This document shows, in pieces, positions 1 through 6,154 of a DNA stretch of 10,002 nt; position 1 is the stretch's first letter; the number at the start of each line of letters is the position of its first letter. The notes under the pieces were generated by a model that made no database searches, was not told the origin of the DNA, and was given only the letters and a program-made list of their open reading frames with translations. Origin of the DNA: Armatimonadota bacterium (GTDB lineage Bacteria; Armatimonadota; Armatimonadia; Armatimonadales; Armatimonadaceae). The position numbers and the translations under genes were made by a program. The DNA lies in the NCBI GenBank assembly GCA_014380985.1, contig JACMIU010000649.1, positions 1 to 10,002 of the forward strand. The letters are read 5' to 3'.

Positions 1-129
1 GCGCAGAACTTGCTCCACGGTTAGGTGGCGTTCGGCGGCGAGTCGTTCCAGAATGTTTTGTTCGCGGTCGCTAAAATGCACCGTGACCGGGTGCGCGGCA
101 TGAATCGTTTCGGTCGGTTTGGTTTCCAT
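1..129 (-). CDS. Small ribbon-helix-helix-like protein, N-terminal fragment (partial)
   Basis: The first 43 codons are present and the gene continues past the left edge. The protein begins METKPTETIH. The stretch VTVHFSDREQNILERL followed by LTVEQVLR has the beta-strand, helix, helix order of MetJ/Arc (CopG-type) ribbon-helix-helix DNA-binding proteins, often antitoxins or small repressors. That assignment rests on topology only, and the second helix is cut off. The ATG at 127-129 is chosen because AGGAG lies 11 nt upstream on the minus strand. The gene starts 55 bp after the serC stop on the same strand, so it is probably co-transcribed with serC. A function beyond possible DNA binding cannot be read. 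Confidence 0.6.
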   Translation of the reverse strand, partial: METKPTETIHAAHPVTVHFSDREQNILERLAAERHLTVEQVLR

Positions 130-184
130 TAGCGTAGTTTCTCCTACCAATCAGTATACCGTTTACGCCGCGTACCGCGCCGGG

Positions 185-1276
185 CTATCCGTTCCGCCGC
201 GCAAAATCGCCAATCAGTTCGGCAAGTGCGACGCACCCTTCACGCGGAAACGCATTGTAAATGCTCGCCCGAACCCCGCCGACATTACGATGCCCTTTCA
301 AGCCGTCCATCTCCCGTGCTTGCGCCTCTTTCAAGAACTGCTTTTCCAGTTCCTCGGTGCGAAGCCGGAACGTGATGTTCATCAGCGAGCGGTCGTTCTT
401 TTCGGTCACGGTCGGTTGGTAGACATCCGGCGCGGCGTCCAAGGCGTCGTAGATAAGCGCGGACTTTTCGCGGTTCGCCGCGTCCATCGCCGCCACGCCG
501 CCCGCGTTTTGCACGTGCTTTAACACCAAGTTCAGCGCGTGAACCGCGAACACCGGGGGGGTATTATAGAGCGATTCTTTCTCGGCTTGCACGGCATACG
601 ACAGCATCGGCGGTAGGTTCGGCTTCGCGGTCGCAAGGAACGATTTGCGGATAATCACCATCGTCACGCCCGCGATTCCGGCGTTTTTCTGCGCCCCGGC
701 GTAGATAAAATCGAACTTGCTGAAATCGTGCGCGACGGCAAAAATATCGGAGGACATATCTGCCGCGAGCGGTGCGCCGTTCGTGTCGGGAAGCGCGAGA
801 AACTGCGTGCCTTCAATCGTGTTGTTGGTGGTAATGTGCGCGTAGCGGGCGACGCCCGGCGCGGAAAACTCAAGCGGTTTCGGCAACCGATTGTACGCCG
901 TGTCCGCCGACGATCCCGGCACATGAACCGTTCCGTAGCGTTTGGCGTCCTTGATGGCTTTGCTTGACCATTCGCCGGTGTCCACGTAGTCGGCGGTTTG
1001 CCCTTCCGCGAGAAAGTTCATGGGAAGCAGGGCGAACTGCATACTCGCGCCGCCAACGCCGAACACCACGGCGTACTCGTCCGGCGACAAGCCGAGCGTT
1101 TGTAGCACGTTCGCCATCGCCTCCTGATGTACCGCGTCGTAATCTTTGCCACGGTGCGAAACTTCCAAAATACTCATGCCGGAACCGTTGATTTCCAGCA
1201 CGTCGCGGGATAGTTGCTCCAAAACCGGAACCGGCAAAATCGCTGGGCCCGCACTAAAGTTGTAGATTCGTTTCAT
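185..1276 (-). CDS. serC: Phosphoserine aminotransferase SerC
   Basis: This cytosolic PLP enzyme interconverts 3-phosphohydroxypyruvate and phosphoserine, using glutamate as amino donor. It belongs to the serine pathway and, in many bacteria, to the DXP-dependent PLP pathway. The protein is 363 aa, the usual family length. Visible family signatures are the N-terminal IYNFSAGPA, the substrate-binding HRG at 41-43, the cofactor-binding GGAS at 75-78 with Trp103, TTNNTIEGTQ around 149-158, Asp173, the Schiff-base lysine Lys197 in IYAGAQKNAG, SLYNTPP, and the C-terminal GHRNVGGVRASIYNAF. The start at MKRIYNF is preferred over an in-frame ATG 33 nt upstream because AAAGGA sits about 8 nt before it and homologs begin there. 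It follows the 187-aa gene by 16 bp and ends in TAG. No lesion is seen. Confidence 0.98.
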   Translation of the reverse strand: MKRIYNFSAGPAILPVPVLEQLSRDVLEINGSGMSILEVSHRGKDYDAVHQEAMANVLQTLGLSPDEYAVVFGVGGASMQFALLPMNFLAEGQTADYVDTGEWSSKAIKDAKRYGTVHVPGSSADTAYNRLPKPLEFSAPGVARYAHITTNNTIEGTQFLALPDTNGAPLAADMSSDIFAVAHDFSKFDFIYAGAQKNAGIAGVTMVIIRKSFLATAKPNLPPMLSYAVQAEKESLYNTPPVFAVHALNLVLKHVQNAGGVAAMDAANREKSALIYDALDAAPDVYQPTVTEKNDRSLMNITFRLRTEELEKQFLKEAQAREMDGLKGHRNVGGVRASIYNAFPREGCVALAELIGDFARRNG

Positions 1277-1292
1277 ATAAATTATCCTTTTG

Positions 1293-1856
1293 CTACATAT
1301 ACCGGTCAATATCGGCGAGCAGGTTTTGCGAAATAATATCGGTCAGTGTTTCCCGCGCCAAGTCCAATACGCTCTTTGTCACCTCTGCAGCAAACGGGTT
1401 TTCACCGTCGCCGTTGAACTCCCGGTATTCGGTTTCGCCGCTTGCCGCACGGAACCACAAAAGCGTGGGCATTCCATCTATCATGATGGAATTGCTGGGA
1501 ACAACCGGGGGAATCGTTTCCAGCAATTGGCTTAAAAACAAGGCGGTTGCCGCAGGTTGCACCGTTTCGACGACACGCTTCCACGATGGTATTGTCAGCG
1601 ATTCGGCATCCCGCGGTGTCCAGTGCGGGCTTAATCCCCCCTGTTGCCAGTAGTGCCAGTTGGTTTGCATTGTGGTGAATGTCAAACGCAAACAATCGTG
1701 ATCCGTTTTTTCCACCTCTACCATCGCTTCCGGGTGGAAGGACGGTGCATACAAAACGCGGCACAACATCGCGGCGGGCATCCGCTCCGGTTCGGGTACG
1801 CGAAGCGCGGCGAAAAGCGATTGCTTAGTGGTGCGGTAGTAAGTGGAATGGAGCAT
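1293..1856 (-). CDS. Hypothetical protein, 187 aa, upstream of serC
   Basis: I do not recognise a family. The protein (start MLHSTYYRTTKQSLF) is soluble, with no signal peptide or membrane segment. It is rich in aromatic residues, for example TNWHYWQQGG near 65-74. A central helix (AATALFLSQLLETI) is followed by a strand-rich part (SIMIDGMPTLLWFRAASGETEYREF) and a C-terminal helix (SVLDLARETLTDII). The gene is taken as real because it has no stop over 187 codons, lies 16 bp ahead of serC on the same strand, and uses codons like its neighbours. No Shine-Dalgarno precedes the ATG, so initiation may be weak or leaderless-like. It could be an uncharacterised partner of serC or simply share its operon. 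Confidence 0.75.
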   Translation of the reverse strand: MLHSTYYRTTKQSLFAALRVPEPERMPAAMLCRVLYAPSFHPEAMVEVEKTDHDCLRLTFTTMQTNWHYWQQGGLSPHWTPRDAESLTIPSWKRVVETVQPAATALFLSQLLETIPPVVPSNSIMIDGMPTLLWFRAASGETEYREFNGDGENPFAAEVTKSVLDLARETLTDIISQNLLADIDRYM

Positions 1857-1962
1857 CGGTTGAACGCTTTTTTTACGGTATCATAGCCTCCGGCGTCCGC
1901 GCAACGGTTTTATCGGCGAATGAATATCGGCAAACCCCACAAAAATACGCTACACTAATGCC
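1857..1962. promoter_or_regulatory. Divergent intergenic region with candidate promoters for the serC operon and the 259-aa gene
   Basis: This 106-bp gap separates two divergent genes. On the minus strand a TATGAT hexamer (plus positions 1880-1885) sits 23 nt before the 187-aa gene, with no clear -35. On the plus strand TACACT at 1951-1956 ends 6 nt before the ATG at 1963. Transcription from it would begin at or next to the A of the start codon. Neither has a convincing -35 box, so both are tentative. Confidence 0.35.
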
Positions 1963-2742
1963 ATGAACAGCGCGAAAAAAAAGGTTCGACGATACGCGGT
2001 AGCCGCCACGGTAGGAATGCTTGCGGCACTGCCGCTAACAACGCCGCTTCCGGTGCGGGCGCAAGCCCCGGTTGCCGTGCCGCCCGCCGCGCCCGCACCC
2101 AACGCATTGATGCAGAACCCCGATGTTCAAATACTCGTGCTGGCACTTCCGACCGGGGGCGTCGCCGTGTCGTCGGTGTATCCGGGGCAGGTGACAAAAG
2201 CCGTGGCGCAGGGGCGCGTGGATAAACTGCTCGCGCTGACCGGTTGGAAAGCGACGAACCGCCGCTTTTCCGACGCCCCGACCGGCAACCCCCTGGAGGA
2301 TAACCGCGCTAAAAAATTATCGGCGGCATCGTTCGAGACAACCGCTCCCATGTTCGGCACGGACGGCAAGATTGATTCCGAGCCATTCCTGCGAGCATTT
2401 GGCGATTTAGGGCGCGTCAATCTGATTTATATGCCGGGTGCGTCGTACACGTACACCGGCGTTCGTCATTTCGATTCGCCGCGCCTATCGTTCGACGTAA
2501 TGGATTCGGGGCAGGGAACCGTGGCTATTGCCGCAACCGTGAAACAACCGGAAGCAAACCCCGCGCCGTTCGGACTGCCAACGACCGATATACCGGTGGC
2601 GTCCGTCGGCGCGGCACAGAAGAACGTCGCCAGAAACAACGCGGCAAACCGCACCGTCAAGGTCGCTTTGCTAATCGCCGTCGCCCTCGGTTCCGCGCTG
2701 GTGGTCTACGGTTTGGCGTCGCGCTACGTGGGTAAAGCCTGA
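1963..2742 (+). CDS. Exported hypothetical protein with C-terminal membrane anchor, 259 aa
   Basis: The family is not recognised. The N-terminus has a classical Sec signal: basic MNSAKKKVRR, a hydrophobic core (YAVAATVGMLAALPL) and an A-x-A-like cleavage site at VRAQA near residue 34. A Pro/Ala-rich stretch follows. The body (about 45-180) appears alpha/beta. Near the C-terminus, after an Asn-rich segment, VALLIAVALGSALVVYGLA (about 234-252) is a likely transmembrane helix, with short RYVGKA after it. The mature protein is therefore probably periplasmic and anchored at its C-terminus. No catalytic motif is visible. No Shine-Dalgarno precedes the ATG, consistent with a leaderless mRNA. A run of eight A (1975-1982) lies just after the start. 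The gene ends 158 bp before pilT on the same strand; a link to pili is possible but unsupported. Confidence 0.8.
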   Translation: MNSAKKKVRRYAVAATVGMLAALPLTTPLPVRAQAPVAVPPAAPAPNALMQNPDVQILVLALPTGGVAVSSVYPGQVTKAVAQGRVDKLLALTGWKATNRRFSDAPTGNPLEDNRAKKLSAASFETTAPMFGTDGKIDSEPFLRAFGDLGRVNLIYMPGASYTYTGVRHFDSPRLSFDVMDSGQGTVAIAATVKQPEANPAPFGLPTTDIPVASVGAAQKNVARNNAANRTVKVALLIAVALGSALVVYGLASRYVGKA

Positions 2743-2743
2743 T

Positions 2744-2773
2744 TCGACATTTGCGCCGGTTGTGCGGTACAAT
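2744..2773 (+). promoter_or_regulatory. Candidate sigma-70 promoter for pilT
   Basis: TCGACA at 2744-2749 (5 of 6 matches to TTGACA), an 18-bp spacer and TACAAT at 2768-2773 (5 of 6) form a good promoter that begins right after the stop of the preceding gene. The predicted start near 2780 gives pilT a leader of about 120 nt. Confidence 0.55.
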
Positions 2774-2785
2774 GCACCCAAGTTT

Positions 2786-2888
2786 CGCCGGGCGACGCGG
2801 CGTACCGGTTGCCGTAACCGGTCAATCGATTGACACGTTTATCACAGTAGGTAGTGGAAGCGGCGATACCGCCTCCTGAGCAGGAAGG
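2786..2888 (+). promoter_or_regulatory. Inverted-repeat-rich leader upstream of pilT
   Basis: Several symmetric elements lie in series. CGCCG/CGGCG is at 2786-2802 with a 7-nt loop. ACCGGTT/AACCGGT is at 2804-2822, perfect, with a 5-nt loop. The perfect 14-bp palindrome GTCAATCGATTGAC is at 2821-2834. GGAAGCGG/CCGCCTCC is at 2856-2876 with one mismatch and a 5-nt loop. CCTCCT (2872-2877) can also pair with AGGAAGG (2882-2888), which contains the pilT Shine-Dalgarno. The last two pairings are mutually exclusive, so a switch controlling translation is conceivable. The 14-bp palindrome could instead be a repressor operator. It does not match the c-di-GMP-I riboswitch consensus as I know it. Confidence 0.4.
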
Positions 2889-2900
2889 AAGTAGATTTTT

Positions 2901-3974
2901 ATGGCGGATTTACGCGACCTGATTCGACTCGCGTTTGACAAAAAGGCGTCCGACGTTTTTATCAAAGAGGGTAGCCCGCCCGCGATGCGGATTCATGGGC
3001 GTATCGCCGTGATTACCGATTCCGGCTACGGCAAACTGACCGCTGACGATACCCGCAAACTCGCCTACTCGGTGATGAGCCACGAACAGATAGGGCGGTT
3101 TGAGCATCGGCACGAACTTGACCTTGCCTTTGAGGTCGAGGGCGTCAGCCGGGTGCGTGTGAACGTGTTCCAGCAAAAGGGTTCAATGGGCTTGGTGTGC
3201 CGGTTGGTTCCGCTGAAAATCTTCTCGATTGAGCAACTCGGCTTGCCGCCCGTCCTCGGCGAACTGACGCGCCACCGACAGGGCTTGGTGCTGGTGACGG
3301 GACCTACGGGATCGGGCAAGTCCACCACGCTCGCGGCGATGGTCAACAAAATCAACGAGGAACGCCGCGCCAATATCGTCACGATTGAAGACCCGATTGA
3401 GTTTGTCCACCCCGACAAGATGTGCATCGTCTCCCAGCGCGAAATCGGCATTGACACCGACTCGTTCACCGACGCTCTGAAATATGTCGTGCGGCAAAAC
3501 CCGGACGTGATTCTAATCGGGGAAATGCGCGACATCGAAACCCTGAACGTCGGGCTACAAGCGGCGGAAACCGGTCACCTTGTCTTCTCCACGCTCCATA
3601 CGTCGTCGGCGTCGGAGACGCTCGACCGTATCATGAACATCTTCCCCCCGCATGAGCGCGGCACGCTCTGCCTTCGCCTGTCGAACTCGCTTCGCGGCAT
3701 TATCGCGCAGAAACTCCTGCCCCGTGTGGACGCCGAGGGTCGGGTCGCGGCGGTCGAAATCATGATTGCGACGCCGACGGTTGCGAAGTTGGTGGAGGAA
3801 GGACGCGCCGGGAACATCTACGGCGCGATTCAAGAGGGCGGCTTCTGGGGAATGCAGACGATGAACCAATGCCTGACGAAATACTACAAAGCCGGGATTA
3901 TCTCGGAAGAAGACGCTTTGACGGCGGCGGGCAACATCACCGAACTCAAGCAGATGATTCGTCGTCCGACGTAG
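2901..3974 (+). CDS. pilT: Type IV pilus retraction ATPase PilT
   Basis: PilT is a hexameric cytoplasmic ATPase of the secretion superfamily that depolymerises type IV pili for twitching motility. The protein is 357 aa, normal for PilT. The N-terminal PAS-like domain (about 1-100) contains the typical ASDVFIKEGSPPAMRIHG. The C-terminal ATPase carries Walker A GPTGSGKST (134-142), the Asp box TIEDPIEF (161-168), Walker B VILIGEMRD (203-211) and the His box TGHLVFSTLHT (224-234). TPTVAKLVEEGRAGNI (291-306) sits where PilT proteins carry the retraction-linked AIRNLIRE motif, which supports PilT over the extension ATPase PilB. The Shine-Dalgarno AGGAAGG lies at 2882-2888. The gene ends in TAG, and its last 29 bp overlap the 3' end of the convergent DUF5615 gene. 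No other pilus gene is in the window. Confidence 0.96.
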   Translation: MADLRDLIRLAFDKKASDVFIKEGSPPAMRIHGRIAVITDSGYGKLTADDTRKLAYSVMSHEQIGRFEHRHELDLAFEVEGVSRVRVNVFQQKGSMGLVCRLVPLKIFSIEQLGLPPVLGELTRHRQGLVLVTGPTGSGKSTTLAAMVNKINEERRANIVTIEDPIEFVHPDKMCIVSQREIGIDTDSFTDALKYVVRQNPDVILIGEMRDIETLNVGLQAAETGHLVFSTLHTSSASETLDRIMNIFPPHERGTLCLRLSNSLRGIIAQKLLPRVDAEGRVAAVEIMIATPTVAKLVEEGRAGNIYGAIQEGGFWGMQTMNQCLTKYYKAGIISEEDALTAAGNITELKQMIRRPT

Positions 3975-4335
3975 GCGACGGTTTCTTCGTTGGCGGGGCG
4001 GCACTGATTTCTACCAGTACTTCCCCGCTTTGTAGTTTGGCGCGGGCTTCTCCAAACGTTTCCGCGAGAATCTGTTTCAGGCGCACGTTCGAGGTATTCC
4101 CGCACGTGAGCCAAAGCACCTGCGGCGGCGCATCATGTTGCTGAAGTAGATTCACAAAGTCGCTGTCTTTAGTCATTACTACCACGTCACCGGCGGTTTT
4201 CGCGGCGGTGAATATCTCGAAGTCCTCGGCGTCGCGTAACCCCAAATCTCGCACCGCAACCGCATTTACGCCAAGCGTCTCCGTCATCCAAGCCGCGATA
4301 AGCGGCGAGAGTTGAGCGTCAATCCAAATAGTCAT
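3946..4335 (-). CDS. DUF5615 family PIN-like protein (probable toxin)
   Basis: The 129-aa protein fits DUF5615, a compact PIN-like nuclease family usually paired with a DUF433 antitoxin. Diagnostic stretches are the N-terminal IWIDAQLSP (acidic Asp6), VRDLGLRDAEDFEIF (28-42), VVMTKDSDFVNLL (52-64, Asp57 and Asp59) and PPQVLWLTCGNTSN (70-83). The acidic residues are those expected to hold a catalytic metal. By family analogy it may cut RNA and arrest growth; this is inferred. The tail after about 112 (APPTKKPSPTSDDESSA) looks disordered. The start is supported by AGGAG 8 nt upstream. It lies 61 bp downstream of the DUF433 gene on the same strand and overlaps pilT tail-to-tail by 29 bp. No key residue appears lost. 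Confidence 0.9.
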   Translation of the reverse strand: MTIWIDAQLSPLIAAWMTETLGVNAVAVRDLGLRDAEDFEIFTAAKTAGDVVVMTKDSDFVNLLQQHDAPPQVLWLTCGNTSNVRLKQILAETFGEARAKLQSGEVLVEISAAPPTKKPSPTSDDESSA

Positions 4336-4357
4336 GTCTTTTACTCCTCACCCCTCA

Positions 4358-4363
4358 ATTATA
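4358..4363 (-). promoter_or_regulatory. Possible internal promoter (-10) for the DUF5615 gene
   Basis: On the minus strand a perfect TATAAT lies 22 nt before the DUF5615 start codon, inside the 61-bp gap after the DUF433 gene. A weak TTATCA sits about 18 bp upstream as a possible -35. If used, it would let the toxin be expressed separately from its antitoxin, which is unusual for such pairs. Confidence 0.35.
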
Positions 4364-4396
4364 ACAATGCGGGCAGAAGTTTGATAAAGCACATCA

Positions 4397-4621
4397 TCAA
4401 ACGGCAATTAACACAGGATGATCTATTTTCTGCGAAGCAAAGCGGATACATGAATACACATCCTCTCGCGTCAAGTCGGGCATTTCGGCAACAATATCAT
4501 CGGGCGACAAGCCGGACGCAAGCAAATCCAGCACATCGGAAACGCGAATCCGCATTCCACGAACGCAGGGACGACCGCCGCACTGGGCGGGATTAACTGT
4601 GATAAGGGGGAAAATCTCCAT
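4397..4621 (-). CDS. DUF433 domain protein (probable antitoxin)
   Basis: The 74-aa protein matches the DUF433 family: ITVNPAQCGGRPCVRGMRI (7-25), then VSDVLDLLASGLSPDDIV (27-44) and PDLTREDVYSCIRFA (48-62). This is the small helix-turn-helix-like fold that often precedes DUF5615 or PIN genes and acts as antitoxin and DNA-binding autorepressor. The open frame runs much further upstream, antisense to hflX. The start at MEIFPLITV is chosen because family similarity begins there and AGGAAG lies 9 nt upstream. Expression probably comes from the 127-bp divergent region shared with hflX. Autoregulation is inferred from the family. Confidence 0.9.
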   Translation of the reverse strand: MEIFPLITVNPAQCGGRPCVRGMRIRVSDVLDLLASGLSPDDIVAEMPDLTREDVYSCIRFASQKIDHPVLIAV

Positions 4622-4748
4622 GAAAAACGGCTTCCTTTCGCTTTTAAGTCTACCATGCCCGCCGCGTTCCGCGAACCTCTTTAGCGAAAACCGGGTATAA
4701 AGCGATACAACATCTAAACGCGGCGACGGATGCCGCACGGAGGCAAGT
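4622..4748. promoter_or_regulatory. Divergent intergenic region between the DUF433 gene and hflX
   Basis: On the minus strand TGGTAGACT (plus strand 4647-4655) resembles an extended -10 box, with a weak TTCGCG 17 bp further upstream; it could drive the DUF433-DUF5615 pair. On the plus strand TATAAA at 4696-4701 could be an hflX -10, without a clear -35. GGAGG at 4739-4743 is a strong ribosome-binding site followed 5 nt later by ATC rather than ATG. Confidence 0.35.
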
Positions 4749-6038
4749 ATCACGGAACGAAACGAAAAGAACACGGCACGGCTACACAGCACGCAGAGCG
4801 ACGAACGGGCGGTGCTGGTTGCTCTGGAAACCAATGAAAATAGCGGACTCGATGACCTTGACGCTCGCTTAGACGAACTCGAAGACCTCGCGGCGACCGC
4901 GGGGGTCGAAACCGTGGCGCGTATCGCACAGCGGCGCAAGCAAGCCGACGTGACGTTTTTAATCGGACACGGCAAGGCGGACGAACTCCATGCCGAAGTC
5001 AAGAGCCGCAACGCGACGCTGGCGATTTTCGACGACGAACTTTCCCCGACCCAGCAACGCAACTTAGGCGAAGCGATGCAAACGCGCATCATTGACCGAA
5101 CGCAGTTGATCCTCGATATTTTCGCACAGCGGGCGCGAACCCGCGAAGGCAAACTGCAAGTCGAACTCGCGCAACTGACATACCTGTTGCCGCGCCTCGG
5201 CTCGCTTTATACGAAGTTTGAGCGGCAACAGGGCGGTATCGGGGTGCGCGGGGGCGGGGGCGAAACCAAACTCGAACTCGACCGCCGCAAGGTGCGCGAA
5301 CGCATTACCGAACTCGAGAAAGATTTGGACGATGTGCGGAAGCAACGGCGTCAGCAACGCAACTCGCGGCGCAAACTCCCGTTCCCGACCGCTGCGTTGG
5401 TTGGCTACACGTCGGCGGGTAAGTCCACGCTTCTCAATTTGTTGTCCGGCTCGGAAGTTTTGGCGGACGCCATGCTGTTTTCGACGCTCGACCCGACCAC
5501 GCGGCGCGTCGTGCTTCCCGACGGACGCGGCATTCTGCTCACCGACACTGTGGGATTCATCCGCAATCTGCCGACCGACTTAGTGGCGGCGTTTCGCGCA
5601 ACGCTTGAGGAAACCACGGAAGCCGATTTTCTGATTCATGTGGTGGATGCGTCGTCGCCGGAAGCCGACCGCCAGCGCGACGCCGTAGACGAAACCCTGC
5701 AAGCGATTGACGCGGGCGACAAGCCGACCATCACCGTGTTCAACAAATCCGACCGCATTGACGACCGGCAGGAACTGCAAAATCTGATTCTGCAGGTGCC
5801 GAACTCGGTCTATATGTCGGCGATGTAGCGCGAAGGCGTTTCTCAGTTGATGGACAAGATCACCGAAACGATCAAGTCGCTCGTGTCGGAGATGCACCTT
5901 GCGATTCCCTACTCGCGCTCGGATTTAGTCGCGCAGTGCTACGAATGGGGGCGCGTTCTGTCGGTGGATTATCAGGCGGAGGCGATTCTGGTTCATGCTT
6001 AGGTCGCCAAAGCCCTCGCCGGTCGCCAGTCCGAATAA
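4749..6038 (+). pseudogene. hflX: GTPase HflX, interrupted by two in-frame TAG codons and lacking a standard start
   Basis: HflX is a ribosome-associated GTPase that splits stalled ribosomes. The standard open part runs from a GTG at 4812 to TAG at 5826-5828 (338 aa). Counted from that GTG, motifs are the HflX-specific GGIGVRGGGGETKLELDRR (141-159, lead-in to the G domain), G1 GYTSAGKST (198-206), switch I FSTLDPTTR (223-231), G3 DTVGF (245-249), G4 NKSD (311-314) and G5 SA (336-337). The stop falls one codon after G5. Homology continues in the same frame: REGVSQLMDKI, LAIPYSRSDLVAQCYEWG and ILVHA, then a second TAG at 6000-6002, then VAKALAGRQSE and TAA at 6036-6038. Upstream of the GTG the frame reads TERNEKNTARLHSTQSDERA, typical of HflX N-termini, but starts at ATC (4749) behind GGAGG. 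The choices are a decaying gene, a truncated but working G-domain protein, suppression of TAG, or sequence errors. Confidence 0.8.
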
Positions 6039-6073
6039 GCGGTAGACGAACCAATCGCGCAAATTGTTTGACA

Positions 6074-6142
6074 ACCAAGACGCCAAGAACGCCAAGAGAA
6101 GAGAAGGTTTCAAGATTTCTTTTCCGGTCTTGGCGTCTTGGT
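6074..6142. repeat. Inverted repeat, CCAAGACGCCAAGA type, between convergent genes
   Basis: ACCAAGACGCCAAGA at 6074-6088 and its exact reverse complement TCTTGGCGTCTTGGT at 6128-6142 form 15-bp perfect arms around 39 bp. The left arm is followed by a further ACGCCAAGAG unit, so the left side is also a short tandem array. It lies between the end of the hflX frame and the end of the convergent sigma gene. It may act as a bidirectional transcription terminator, or be a dispersed REP-like element. The arms are not followed by a U-run, so this is not a classic intrinsic terminator. Confidence 0.75.
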
Positions 6143-6154
6143 GGTTAGTTTCCG

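Noticed and set aside
2830..2858. Second pilT promoter built on the TTGACA at 2830-2835
   Set aside because: No acceptable -10 hexamer lies 16-19 bp downstream, and the TTGACA is part of a palindrome.
2743..2900. c-di-GMP class I riboswitch before pilT
   Set aside because: The location is attractive, but the expected conserved CAAAGCC-type core and tetraloop-receptor pattern cannot be found.
4730..4812. ATG at 4730 as the hflX start
   Set aside because: It is in a different frame from hflX, would require a frameshift, and lies upstream of the GGAGG site.
4622..5152. Long open frame antisense to hflX joined to the DUF433 protein
   Set aside because: Only the last 74 codons resemble a family, and the ribosome-binding site is at 4621. 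The rest is a Ser/Arg-rich shadow of the hflX coding strand.
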